Positions 8,023-16,085 of a stretch of 35,509 nucleotides of DNA are shown one piece after another. The notes under the pieces were generated by a model. The model was not told the origin of the DNA, ran no database searches, and worked only from the letters and a program-made list of their open reading frames with translations. Position 1 is the stretch's first letter, and every line of letters begins with the position of its first letter. This DNA comes from an uncultured Prevotellaceae bacterium (GTDB lineage Bacteria; Bacteroidota; Bacteroidia; Bacteroidales; Bacteroidaceae). The translations under genes and the position numbers were made by a program. The DNA is taken from the NCBI GenBank assembly GCA_945865175.1, contig CAMBDA010000032.1:1-35509 (forward strand). The letters are read 5' to 3'.

Positions 8023-8055
8023 CAAAGATAAGCAAATTTATGCTAACAAAGCAAA
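8023..8055 (-). promoter_or_regulatory. GH2 gene promoter overlapping the rluA 3' end
   Basis: On the minus strand TTTG (8055-8052), 21 bp, then TATCTTTG (8030-8023). The -33 element lies inside the last codons of rluA (stop at 8038), so the GH2 gene can be transcribed separately from the dapB-rluA operon that reads toward it. Confidence 0.6.
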
Positions 8056-9660
8056 TTTATCCCCATTTTTCATCAAGAAACCCTGTAAATCATCCTCAAA
8101 GGCATAGCTGTCGAAGGCCAGACGGGCAGCGTGGAGCATCAGGCGGACTGCCGGAGTGCCATACAGGCGGTCGCCCACGATGGGATTGCCCAGCCCCAGA
8201 TGATGGGCACAATGGACACGCAGCTGATGGGTGCGTCCCGTGTGGGGGACCAGTTCTACCAGGGCATGGCCCCCGATGTTGTCCACCACGCGGTAGTGGG
8301 TGAGGGCCGCCTTGCCATGCGCCTCGTCCACCCGCTGGCAGGGACGATGAAGGAGGTCGGGAGCCAAGGGAAGGCTGATGGTGCCCCGGCGACCCACAGG
8401 CATGGGATGCTCCAGCAGGGCCATATAGGTCTTGGCCACCAGACGCTGCTCGAAAAGGCGCTGCAGGCGATGATGGGCCTCCGGCGTGAGCGCCACCACC
8501 AGAAGGCCGCTGGTGTCCATGTCGAGCCGATGCACCATCATGGGCCCCCGGGCCTGCGGATAGCGGCTCTGCACCAGGCTGTACACCGAAGGCAGATTGT
8601 CCTTTCCCGGCACCGACAGCATGCCCGAGGGCTTGCTCAGCACCACGAAGTCGCTGGCACGATACACCTCGCGCAACTGTCCCGGACGCCACTCCAGCAA
8701 CGGATTGGCATCGAGTGGAAGCCCCTGGAGCATGAACTGCAGGATGGGGCGGCACTTGGCATGGCAGGCAGGGTAGAAATGGCCGTCCACACGCACCTCG
8801 CCCACCGGCGGACGACCCACCCAGAACTCGGCCATGCACACGGGCCTGTAACCCATGCGATAGCAGGCCTGCAGCAGTTTGGGTGCACAGCAGTCGCCTG
8901 CCCCCGCAGGAGGGCGCACCGGGTCGAAAATCTGCAGGAGGGTGCGCTCTTCGCCACGGGCGTTGGCAAACACATACTGGCCGAACAGCCAGTCCTGAAG
9001 CGCATTGCTGCGCTGCCTGCGCTCGGCCTCCAGGCCGGCAATCTGCTGGTCGAGCCGGCGGTTGGGCGCCTCGGCCTCGGCCAGTATCTGCTGCCAGTGC
9101 TGCCTCACCCTGCGGAGTTCGGCCTTCAGGAACTGGCTCTGACGCACCATTTCATCGTGGCACGCGGCCAGCGACCGGGCATCCAGTGTGGCACGCAGCC
9201 GATGACGCTCGGCACGCGCCGACTCCATGCGCTCACGGGCCGATGCCACCGCCTCGTCGGCCTGCTGCCTGAGGGGCCCGGTATCCGCATGCTGCGCCCG
9301 GAGGCGGCTGATGCGGGCATTGATGTCGGATATGCGCGCCTGCTCGACAGCAAAATGGCCCGCCGGCAAGGTGGTGTCGTAGACAGGAGGCACAAAATAG
9401 GGATGAACCGCCGTCCCTCCCAACGTGCCGGAGAAGGCCGCCAGAAAACCGCGCCGTCCCTCCTGCTCCACCACCAGCACGCCCATCATCTTGCCCAGCG
9501 CAAGTTCGCCATGCCACTGCGGCTGGCTGCGCAAATAGGTGCGCACCCGGGCAGCAGCCGCCACACACAGCGGATGGGGCTGGTAGCAAAAGGGGAAGGT
9601 GAAGCAGCGGGGCGACGCCAACTCCTCAGTGGATGCGGGAAGGGGATGGACGGGGGTCAT
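8038..9660 (-). CDS. RluA-family pseudouridine synthase with long N-terminal extension
   Basis: A 540-aa protein. The C-terminal third is a RluA-type pseudouridine synthase that isomerises uridine in rRNA or tRNA; the catalytic Asp380 lies in HRLDMDTSGL. Earlier segments include a charged coiled-coil-like stretch (about residues 110-235, rich in R, E, A, Q and L) and a GDCCAPKLLQACYRMGYRP block (about 265-290) typical of a long Bacteroidetes RluA subfamily. The usual RluA enzyme is about 220-330 aa, so the N-terminal half is an addition of unknown role. The start at 9660 overlaps the wbqC stop as ATGA; an in-frame frame extending to 9849 runs inside wbqC and is rejected. It is the last gene of the dapB-lepB-wbqC operon. 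The RNA target cannot be told from sequence. Confidence 0.85.
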   Translation of the reverse strand: MTPVHPLPASTEELASPRCFTFPFCYQPHPLCVAAAARVRTYLRSQPQWHGELALGKMMGVLVVEQEGRRGFLAAFSGTLGGTAVHPYFVPPVYDTTLPAGHFAVEQARISDINARISRLRAQHADTGPLRQQADEAVASARERMESARAERHRLRATLDARSLAACHDEMVRQSQFLKAELRRVRQHWQQILAEAEAPNRRLDQQIAGLEAERRQRSNALQDWLFGQYVFANARGEERTLLQIFDPVRPPAGAGDCCAPKLLQACYRMGYRPVCMAEFWVGRPPVGEVRVDGHFYPACHAKCRPILQFMLQGLPLDANPLLEWRPGQLREVYRASDFVVLSKPSGMLSVPGKDNLPSVYSLVQSRYPQARGPMMVHRLDMDTSGLLVVALTPEAHHRLQRLFEQRLVAKTYMALLEHPMPVGRRGTISLPLAPDLLHRPCQRVDEAHGKAALTHYRVVDNIGGHALVELVPHTGRTHQLRVHCAHHLGLGNPIVGDRLYGTPAVRLMLHAARLAFDSYAFEDDLQGFLMKNGDKFALLA

Positions 9661-10229
9661 AGGTAAAGGATGGATTCGGGGCCCATATTGAAGAGCAGGT
9701 CCACGATGCTCAGTCCCGGAAGAAAACCGTGGCGGGGGGCGAACACCTGGTAATAGGGCCGCTCGGGCCCCTGGGGGAGCGGCCAGTCGGGCACACGCCG
9801 GAAGGCAGTGGTATCGCCAAGCCGGGGCCGGAAGCCTATGAGCCCGCACACGGTGTGGAGCAGCTGCCGGTTGAAATCGGCGAGATATTCCCAGCCGGGC
9901 TGGAAAAAGGGGCGGAAGTCGTCCTCATAGAACTCGAAGAAAGGGGTGCGCCCATAGGCGCTCTGCAGCGCACGCCAATGCAGATGGCGCCAGTTGCCAT
10001 GGTCGCTGATGCGCACCTGACAGACGGGTATGCCGGGGTTTTCGGGCTTCACCACGGGAACGGACAGCGGAAAAGGGCCGTCGGGCCCTGCAATCATGCA
10101 ACGGTTGCGGAAGGTCTGCTTCACATAATGCTCATGCACCTCGATGCTGGCCTCCCCCGCACGATAGAGGGCCGCATAGTAGGGCACAGGGGCCAGATAG
10201 GCAGTGGGCAGTAACAGGGGTTCATTCAT
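9657..10229 (-). CDS. WbqC family protein
   Basis: A 190-aa protein beginning MNEPLLLPTAYLAPVPYYAA, the characteristic N-terminus of the WbqC family, with later family-like blocks RNRCMIAGPDGPFPLSVPV and FFEFYEDDFRPFFQPG. WbqC proteins occur in polysaccharide biosynthesis clusters elsewhere, but in Bacteroidales one is commonly found just downstream of lepB; its biochemical role is not established. The start at 10229 overlaps the stop of the upstream signal peptidase paralogue by 8 nt, and its stop overlaps the rluA start by 4 nt (ATGA), so translation is coupled. No signal peptide is seen, so it is probably cytoplasmic. Confidence 0.82.
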   Translation of the reverse strand: MNEPLLLPTAYLAPVPYYAALYRAGEASIEVHEHYVKQTFRNRCMIAGPDGPFPLSVPVVKPENPGIPVCQVRISDHGNWRHLHWRALQSAYGRTPFFEFYEDDFRPFFQPGWEYLADFNRQLLHTVCGLIGFRPRLGDTTAFRRVPDWPLPQGPERPYYQVFAPRHGFLPGLSIVDLLFNMGPESILYL

Positions 10230-10935
10230 AGGGCGATGCCAGAAAACGGCCGCGCCGCCAGGCCTGGTGGAGCGGGAGGTCGGGATTGAGGGAAAAGGCC
10301 ACACATGCCACGGTGCCCACCAGGCACTCCTCGGGTACAAAACCGAAGACGCGCGAATCGAAATAGGAGGTGTCGCTGCCCGACTCCATCCAGTAATAGT
10401 TGTGGGCAAAGCGGAAATAGGGCGAGGCATCCTTCTGGATGTGGGCCACCGAATCGGGCTCGTGCATGCGGATGGTCTGGTGATAGATGGCAGCATTCCA
10501 GCGGCACAGCTGCACATAGGAGCGGGCTGCGGGCACGGCCACCGGCCAGATGCACCCTGCGGCATAGCTGCGATGGCTGCAGGCGCGTCCGCGGGCACCC
10601 ATCCACACCGTATCGCCCGGACACCCCATCACGCGCCCCACACACAAGGCCGACGTGTCGGGGCGGTTGCCTGCCACAGGCATATTGAAGACCACCCAGT
10701 CGCCTTTGGCCGGGCGCCGGCGTCCCCATCGGTGATAGGCATGGAAGTCCATGAAGGGGACACGGAAGCCGCACTGCCAGCGGTCCACCAGCAGCCGGTC
10801 GCCGGCCAGAAAGGAAGGTTGCATACAGGCCTGCGGCACCTCCACCAGCGTCAGCCAGCAGGTGCGGCACAGGGCCACGGCCGCCCAAACGGCAAAAACC
10901 CACAGCACAATCCTGACCGTACGTCCCATCGCCAT
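10222..10935 (-). CDS. Degenerate S26 signal peptidase paralogue
   Basis: A 237-aa single-pass membrane protein (TM about residues 7-27) with the S26 signal peptidase fold: substrate-binding box VEVPQACMQPSFLAGDRLLV, a GRVMGCPGDTV box, and a C-terminal DSRVFGFVPEECLVG box. By alignment with the neighbouring LepB, the nucleophile Ser is replaced by Cys37 and the general-base Lys by Gly100, so the normal Ser-Lys dyad is absent. It may be inactive, act as a LepB partner, or use a different chemistry. A second S26 gene between lepB and wbqC is usual in Bacteroidales, so the locus position is conserved. The start at 10935 is 16 nt after the lepB stop; an ATG at 10929 is an alternative. The reading frame extending to 11013 lies inside lepB and is rejected. 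Confidence 0.8.
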   Translation of the reverse strand: MAMGRTVRIVLWVFAVWAAVALCRTCWLTLVEVPQACMQPSFLAGDRLLVDRWQCGFRVPFMDFHAYHRWGRRRPAKGDWVVFNMPVAGNRPDTSALCVGRVMGCPGDTVWMGARGRACSHRSYAAGCIWPVAVPAARSYVQLCRWNAAIYHQTIRMHEPDSVAHIQKDASPYFRFAHNYYWMESGSDTSYFDSRVFGFVPEECLVGTVACVAFSLNPDLPLHQAWRRGRFLASPYE

Positions 10936-10951
10936 TCTGGAAAAAGGGGTG

Positions 10952-12391
10952 TCACCTGATATTGTCGACCAGCGAGAACAGGCGGTTCCAGCGGATATGG
11001 CGCAGTCCGCCACGGTCCTTGTCGGTGCTGAGCCATATCATGAGGGGCTTGCCCACCACGTGGTCCTCGGGCACAAAGCCCCAGAAGCGCGAGTCGGCGC
11101 TGTTGTGGCGGTTGTCGCCCATCATCCAGTAATAATCCATGCGGAAGGTGTAGCTGTCGGCCTTCTCCCCGTTGATCAGGATGTCCCCCGCATCGGTCAC
11201 TTCCAGCCTGTTGCCCTCGTACACGCGGATGGGACGCTCATACAGAGGCAAGTTGTCCAGCGAGAGCGGGATGGTGAGTCCCTTGTTGGGGATGAGGATA
11301 GGGCCATAGTTGTCCTGGGTCCATCCCGTGTGACCGTTGAGGGGATAAAGGCTCTCCGACTCGCGGTAATCCACATCCGTGACGGAGGCCACCAGGTCGG
11401 TGCGTGCCAGCAATGCCTCCTTCGCCTTGGCCGTAAGGGGGCACACTCCCGTCTGGTAGAGTTCCTGCAGGTCGTCCTGGCTGATGCCCAGTTCGTAGAC
11501 AAGTTCGTCGGGCAGGTTCCCGTTGAGCTCCACCCTGTAGTTGTACTGCACATGATCGGGCTCCTTCTGTGGCTGTCCGTCGATATAGATGATGCGGTCC
11601 TTTATCTGCAGCGTCTGTCCTGGCAGTCCCACACACCGCTTCACATAGTTTTCCCTGCGGTCAACCGGTCGGTGGTCCACCGCTCCGAACTCGGAACTGG
11701 AGAAGGCGATGTACTGGCGGCCCAGATTGTACATCTGCTCAAAGGTGCGGTAGCGCTCCAGGGGCGACAGGCTGTCCAGGCTGACGATGCCACCGTTCTG
11801 CTGCATCAGCTGTCGGCCAAAGACATAGCACATCATATAATAGTCGGCGGCCTGGTAGGCCGGGGATGTGACGATGGTGTCGCCGGCAGGATAGTTGAAC
11901 ACCACAATGTCGTTTTGCCCCACAGGTCGCGGTGTCACACGCTTGTATTCCCACTGCGGCCACTCGATGTAGCTCTTGCCTCCCCAGGGCAGGGTGTGCT
12001 GGCACAAGGGGGCATGGAGCGGTGTCTGGGGCACACGCGGGCCATAGCTCATCTTGCTCACAAACAGATAGTCGCCCACCAGCAGGCTCTTCTCCAGCGA
12101 ACTGCTGGGGATGGTATAGTTCTGGAAGAAATAGATATTGAAGAAATAGACGGCCACCAGCGAAAACACGATGGCATCCACCCAGCTCATCACCATGCGG
12201 GCGATGGGGTTCTCCAGGTCTTTCCACCACGTCCAGGGCACCAGGCGGGTGGTGTAGGCATCCACAAGGAAGGGTACGACAATCAGTCCCCACCAGCTGC
12301 CTATCCATGCAAGGAAGGCAATATAGAGCAGGGTGTAAATCACTACTTTGGCCCAATCGGCCTTGGTGATGGGTTGTTTTTTCTTTTTCAT
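10952..12391 (-). CDS. lepB: Signal peptidase I
   Basis: A 479-aa inner-membrane protease that removes signal peptides from exported proteins. Hydrophobic segments lie at about residues 16-45 and 68-90, followed by the catalytic domain. The nucleophile Ser98 sits in YTIPSSSLEKSLLVGDYLF and the general base Lys251 in NYVKRCVGLPGQTL. The C-terminal box GDNRHNSADSRFWGFVPEDH is intact. It is longer than E. coli LepB because of an extra N-terminal membrane segment and an insertion of roughly 100 residues between the Ser and Lys boxes, common in Bacteroidetes enzymes. It lies 59 nt downstream of dapB and upstream of a degenerate paralogue. Confidence 0.93.
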   Translation of the reverse strand: MKKKKQPITKADWAKVVIYTLLYIAFLAWIGSWWGLIVVPFLVDAYTTRLVPWTWWKDLENPIARMVMSWVDAIVFSLVAVYFFNIYFFQNYTIPSSSLEKSLLVGDYLFVSKMSYGPRVPQTPLHAPLCQHTLPWGGKSYIEWPQWEYKRVTPRPVGQNDIVVFNYPAGDTIVTSPAYQAADYYMMCYVFGRQLMQQNGGIVSLDSLSPLERYRTFEQMYNLGRQYIAFSSSEFGAVDHRPVDRRENYVKRCVGLPGQTLQIKDRIIYIDGQPQKEPDHVQYNYRVELNGNLPDELVYELGISQDDLQELYQTGVCPLTAKAKEALLARTDLVASVTDVDYRESESLYPLNGHTGWTQDNYGPILIPNKGLTIPLSLDNLPLYERPIRVYEGNRLEVTDAGDILINGEKADSYTFRMDYYWMMGDNRHNSADSRFWGFVPEDHVVGKPLMIWLSTDKDRGGLRHIRWNRLFSLVDNIR

Positions 12392-12450
12392 TTATTAAAG
12401 GAGGTAATCCTCTGTTGGAGGGAGGTTAAAAAGAAAGGGGAGGGCGGCGC

Positions 12451-13206
12451 TCAGAACTGGAACAGGTCCTCCATCGTGAGCAGTCCGCTGTGCTCGGCCG
12501 TATACTCTGCTGCCAGCACGGCGCCCAGCGCAAATCCGCGGCGGCTGTGGGCATCGTGGGTGATGGTGATGGCGTCGGCCTCGCTGTCCCAGGTGATGCT
12601 GTGTATGCCCGGCACCTCGCCGCGGCGCACACTGTCGATGGTGAGCTTGTCAGGGGCCAGACAGGAGGCTTCCTCCACAGTGCCGTCGGGCTGCACCAGC
12701 CGCCCCATCTGCCATCCGTCCATCCTGTCGGTCTCCGCCACCAGTTCCTCGGCCAGGGTGATGGCTGTGCCGCTGGGATGGTCCAGTTTGTGGATGTGGT
12801 GCACCTCCTCCATCGAAGGCGTATAGGAGGGGAAGCGGTTCATGATGCGGGCCAGATAGCGGTTCACGGCACGGAACACGGTGACGCCCAGACTGAAGTT
12901 GGAACTCCAGAACAGTGTCTGCCCCTGCTCCTCACACATGCGTTTCACATCCTCGCCATGCTCCTTGAGCCAGCCCGTGGAGCCGCTCACCACCTTCACA
13001 TGGTGGGCAAAGGCGCGCAGATAGTTGTCGTATGCCACATGGGGGGCTGTAAATTCGATGGCAACATCCGCGCTGCAGAAGGCAGGCGAATCAAAATCCT
13101 CGAGATTGTCGATGTCGATAATCGAAACAATCTCGTGACCACGTTTTTTTGCGATTTCTTCTATCATATGGCCCATCTTGCCATATCCAATCAATGCTAT
13201 TTTCAT
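12451..13206 (-). CDS. dapB: 4-hydroxy-tetrahydrodipicolinate reductase
   Basis: A 251-aa cytoplasmic enzyme of the diaminopimelate/lysine pathway that reduces hydroxytetrahydrodipicolinate with NAD(P)H. It has the N-terminal dinucleotide-binding motif GYGKMG at residues 7-12, SGSTGW near residue 76, SSNFSLGV, and the catalytic/substrate segment EVHHIHKLDHPSGTA with His136 and Lys140. Length matches the short Bacteroidetes DapB form. The ATG at 13206 starts directly at the Rossmann strand; a longer frame reaching 13323 covers the promoter and overlaps the divergent gene, so it is rejected. First gene of the minus-strand dapB-lepB-lepB paralogue-wbqC-rluA operon. Confidence 0.95.
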   Translation of the reverse strand: MKIALIGYGKMGHMIEEIAKKRGHEIVSIIDIDNLEDFDSPAFCSADVAIEFTAPHVAYDNYLRAFAHHVKVVSGSTGWLKEHGEDVKRMCEEQGQTLFWSSNFSLGVTVFRAVNRYLARIMNRFPSYTPSMEEVHHIHKLDHPSGTAITLAEELVAETDRMDGWQMGRLVQPDGTVEEASCLAPDKLTIDSVRRGEVPGIHSITWDSEADAITITHDAHSRRGFALGAVLAAEYTAEHSGLLTMEDLFQF

Positions 13207-13227
13207 TTGTTTTTTGAATTTTCGGCG

Positions 13228-13235
13228 CAAATATA
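13228..13235 (-). promoter_or_regulatory. dapB operon -7 element
   Basis: TATATTTG on the minus strand fits TAnnTTTG, 21 nt before the dapB ATG. No clean -33 TTTG is seen at the expected distance. Confidence 0.5.
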
Positions 13236-13257
13236 CTGCTTTTAGCTTGAAATTCAC

Positions 13258-13265
13258 TATTTTTG
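13258..13265 (+). promoter_or_regulatory. -7 element of the DUF2851 operon
   Basis: TATTTTTG on the plus strand fits TAnnTTTG, 33 nt before the ATG at 13299; the -33 element is weak. It is divergent from the dapB promoter in the same 92-bp gap. Confidence 0.45.
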
Positions 13266-13298
13266 TTTCAAAATTTAACGTAATCACCCGCCAAAAGC

Positions 13299-14510
13299 AT
13301 GGAAAAGCTACTCCATTTTGCATGGAAACACAAGATTCTCCCGCTCAGACCCCTCCTCACCACCGAGGGGGAAAGCGTGGAGGTAATCGACCCCGGACAG
13401 GCCAACCGCAACCAGGGGGCCGACTTCTTCAACGCCAAGGTGAAGATAGGCCAGACCGTGTGGGCCGGATATGTGGAAATCCACGTGAAGGCCTCCGACT
13501 GGTTCCGGCACGGGCACCACGAGGACGCACGCTACAACAACGTGGTGCTCCATGTGGTGCAGACGGCCGACGCCCAGGCCGTGACCCAGGACGGGAAGGC
13601 ATTGCCCACCCTGCAGATCGACTTTCCGGCCCACATGCTCACACGCTACCAGGAGCTCTGCCAGACCGACGATTATCCGCGCTGCCACCGCGTGGTGGCC
13701 TCCATCCCCTCCCTGAAGGTGCACAGCTGGATGGAACAGTTGCTGGCCGAACGGCTCGACGGGAAAAGCGCACGCATTCTGAAACGGGTGAAGGAGAGCC
13801 GGGGCGACTGGGAGCAGGCGGCCTTTGCGACGCTGGCCCGCAACTTCGGCTTCGGCATCAACGGTGAACTGCTGGAGGAATGGGCCGCCCACGTGCCTCT
13901 GGCTGCCGCCGCCAAGCACCGCAACAACCTGCTGCAGGTGCAGGCCCTCTTTCTGGGCACGGCAGGCCTCATCGGCCATCTGGGTCCCCACGATGGATGC
14001 GATGCGCAAAAGGCCGAGGCCGAATATGCCTATCTGGCCCACAAGTTCTCGCTGCCCGCACCGCCGCCCTTCCTGTGGCGCTACCTGCGCACCAGGCCGT
14101 ACAATTTCCCCCACCTGCGCATCCTGCAGCTGGCCGCTGTCTTCCACCACGGAGGCGCACAGCTGCATGCCCTCCTCGAAGCGTCCGACACGGCCCTGCT
14201 GCAGCGCTGCCTTCAGGGAGCACCGCTCTCGGTGTCCGCCATCCGGCTGATTGCCATCAACACCGTGGCACCGCTCCTCTATGCGTATGGCCAGGCGCAG
14301 GGCAACGACACGCTCGTCAGCCGCGCCATGGACCTGCTGGAGTCGCTTCCGGCCGAGAACAACTACATCATCCGCCAATGGAGCGCCTGCGGACTGGAGG
14401 CCGGCACCGCCGCCCACAGCCAGGCACTCATCCAACTGAAACGCGAATACTGTGACCGCTATGACTGCCTGCGCTGTCATTTCGGCTACGAATACTTGAA
14501 ACAACTATGA
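13299..14510 (+). CDS. DUF2851 family protein
   Basis: A 403-aa cytoplasmic protein recognised by its N-terminus, MEKLLHFAWKHKILPLRPL followed by EVIDPGQANRNQGADFFNAK and WAGYVEIHVKASDW, which is typical of the Bacteroidetes DUF2851 family. Function is unknown. The centre (about 150-330) is helical and the C-terminus ends in a Cys-containing segment RYDCLRCHFGYEYL. The acidic and histidine residues of the N-terminal half look like a nuclease-type core, but I cannot support catalysis. It begins an operon: its stop overlaps the thioesterase start (ATGA). Co-transcription with dprA makes a DNA-related role possible but unproven. Confidence 0.82.
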   Translation: MEKLLHFAWKHKILPLRPLLTTEGESVEVIDPGQANRNQGADFFNAKVKIGQTVWAGYVEIHVKASDWFRHGHHEDARYNNVVLHVVQTADAQAVTQDGKALPTLQIDFPAHMLTRYQELCQTDDYPRCHRVVASIPSLKVHSWMEQLLAERLDGKSARILKRVKESRGDWEQAAFATLARNFGFGINGELLEEWAAHVPLAAAAKHRNNLLQVQALFLGTAGLIGHLGPHDGCDAQKAEAEYAYLAHKFSLPAPPPFLWRYLRTRPYNFPHLRILQLAAVFHHGGAQLHALLEASDTALLQRCLQGAPLSVSAIRLIAINTVAPLLYAYGQAQGNDTLVSRAMDLLESLPAENNYIIRQWSACGLEAGTAAHSQALIQLKREYCDRYDCLRCHFGYEYLKQL

Positions 14511-14914
14511 ACTACTCCTACGAACTGAAGATGAAGGTGCGCGACTATGAGTGCGACCTTCAGGGCATTGTCAACAATGCCAACTACCAGCACTACATCG
14601 AGCACACGCGCCACGAGTTCCTGCTCAAGGCCGGCATCAGCTTCGCCCAGATGCACCAGCAGGGCATTGATGCCGTGGTGGCACGCCTGACCATGGCCTT
14701 CAAGACACCGCTCCGCAGCGGCGACGAGTTTGTGAGCCGCCTCAACGTGCGGAAAGACGGCATCAAATACGTGTTCCTGCAGGACATCTTCCGCCTGCCC
14801 GACGAGAAACTGGCCGTGCGCGCCACCGTAGACACCGTCTGCCTGGTGGACGGCCGCCTGCAGGTGTGCCCCCAGCTGGACACATTGATTGAACCTTACC
14901 TTGTCCGGCAATGA
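14507..14914 (+). CDS. Acyl-CoA thioesterase, YbgC/4HBT family
   Basis: A 135-aa hotdog-fold thioesterase that hydrolyses acyl-CoA thioesters. The family motif is RDYECDLQGIVNNANYQHYI at about residues 12-31, with Asp17 in the position of the catalytic acid, and ARLTMAFKTPLRSGDEF as the second conserved strand. Length is normal for the family. Both ends overlap neighbours by 4 nt as ATGA (with DUF2851 upstream and dprA downstream), so the three genes form a translationally coupled operon. The acyl substrate is not predictable. Confidence 0.9.
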   Translation: MNYSYELKMKVRDYECDLQGIVNNANYQHYIEHTRHEFLLKAGISFAQMHQQGIDAVVARLTMAFKTPLRSGDEFVSRLNVRKDGIKYVFLQDIFRLPDEKLAVRATVDTVCLVDGRLQVCPQLDTLIEPYLVRQ

Positions 14915-16035
14915 CGGCGCAGGAGGTGTTGTACAGCATGGCACTGGCCAGGCTTCCCCGGCTGAGCCTGCAGGAAAAAAAGGCGCTGGTGACGGAAATG
15001 GGTAGTGCCTCCGAGGTGTATGCCCACCGTCATGAACTGGCTGCAATGCTGAAAGGCTACACGCCACGGATAGAGGCCGCCTTCAAGGAGATGGACAGCT
15101 GTCTGGTCCGCGCCCACGAAGAGATGGAGTTTGCAGAAAGGAAGCAGGTCAAATGCCTCTGCCTGCACGACGAGGCATACCCCATGCGCTTCAGGGATTG
15201 TCCTGATGCCCCCATCCTGCTCTATGCCAGCGGCACCGCCGACCTCAACGCCCGCCACGTCGTGGGCATTGTGGGCACCCGTCAGGCCACCGACCACGGG
15301 AGGGCCACATGCCGGAGCATGGTGGAACGGCTGGCACAGTTGCTGCCCGGCACCTTGATTGTGAGCGGACTGGCCTACGGCATCGACATCGAGGCCCACC
15401 GCGCTGCGCTCAGCTACGGACTGCCCACAGTGGGTGTCCTGGCACACGGCCTCGACCAGATTTATCCCAGCATTCACCGCGAAACGGCGGTGCAGATGCT
15501 CCGGCAAGGCGGGCTGGTCACCGAGTTCATGAGCCACACCCATGCGGACAAGAAAAACTTTGTGCAGCGCAACCGTATCGTGGCGGGCATGTGTGACGCC
15601 CTCATCATGATTGAAAGTGCCGCCAAGGGAGGATCGCTCATCACCACCGCCCTGGCCGACAGCTATGGGCGGGAGGTGTTTGCCGTGCCAGGACGTCCCC
15701 AGGACAAGTGGTCGGAGGGATGCAATATGCTCATCCGCCAGCAAAAGGCCCATTTGCTCAGATGCATCGATGAAATGGTGGAAGATTTGGGATGGGACAA
15801 GGAAATCGAGATGAAACGACAGCTGTCCCAGGGGCTACAGCAGCAGCTCTTTCCTTCCCTCTCACCCCAGGAGCAGGCCGTCACCGATGCGCTCATGGGA
15901 TGCGACTACAAGTCTGTCCACCAGCTTGCCAAGGACACTCGCATGCCCATGGCCGCACTCAACGCCCTGCTCCTGGAGATGGAGCTGAAAAACCTGGTGC
16001 ACCTGGTTGGAGGGGGCATCTACCGCCTGCCGTAG
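14911..16035 (+). CDS. dprA: DNA-processing protein DprA
   Basis: A 374-aa cytoplasmic protein that binds incoming single-stranded DNA and loads RecA during transformation. An N-terminal helical SAM-like segment is followed by the Rossmann-type DprA core with VVGIVGTRQATDHGR (about 112-126), SGLAYGIDIEAHRAAL, GVLAHGLDQIYPSIHRE and GGSLITTALADSYGREVFAV, then a C-terminal winged helix (about 310-374, SVHQLAKDTRMPMAALNALL). Length is standard. The start overlaps the thioesterase stop by 4 nt. The gene converges on the S46 peptidase gene across a 50-bp gap in which I see no clear hairpin. Confidence 0.94.
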   Translation: MTAQEVLYSMALARLPRLSLQEKKALVTEMGSASEVYAHRHELAAMLKGYTPRIEAAFKEMDSCLVRAHEEMEFAERKQVKCLCLHDEAYPMRFRDCPDAPILLYASGTADLNARHVVGIVGTRQATDHGRATCRSMVERLAQLLPGTLIVSGLAYGIDIEAHRAALSYGLPTVGVLAHGLDQIYPSIHRETAVQMLRQGGLVTEFMSHTHADKKNFVQRNRIVAGMCDALIMIESAAKGGSLITTALADSYGREVFAVPGRPQDKWSEGCNMLIRQQKAHLLRCIDEMVEDLGWDKEIEMKRQLSQGLQQQLFPSLSPQEQAVTDALMGCDYKSVHQLAKDTRMPMAALNALLLEMELKNLVHLVGGGIYRLP

Positions 16036-16085
16036 CGGCCTGCAAGGCACCATTAGACCCCACCAAGGCACTGCTCCTCGCCCCT

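Noticed and set aside
10751..12826. A 691-codon plus-strand open frame across the lepB region
   Set aside because: It crosses intergenic DNA and is antisense to lepB and dapB, without motifs.
16036..16085. Terminator between dprA and the S46 gene
   Set aside because: I could find no convincing hairpin in this 50-bp gap.
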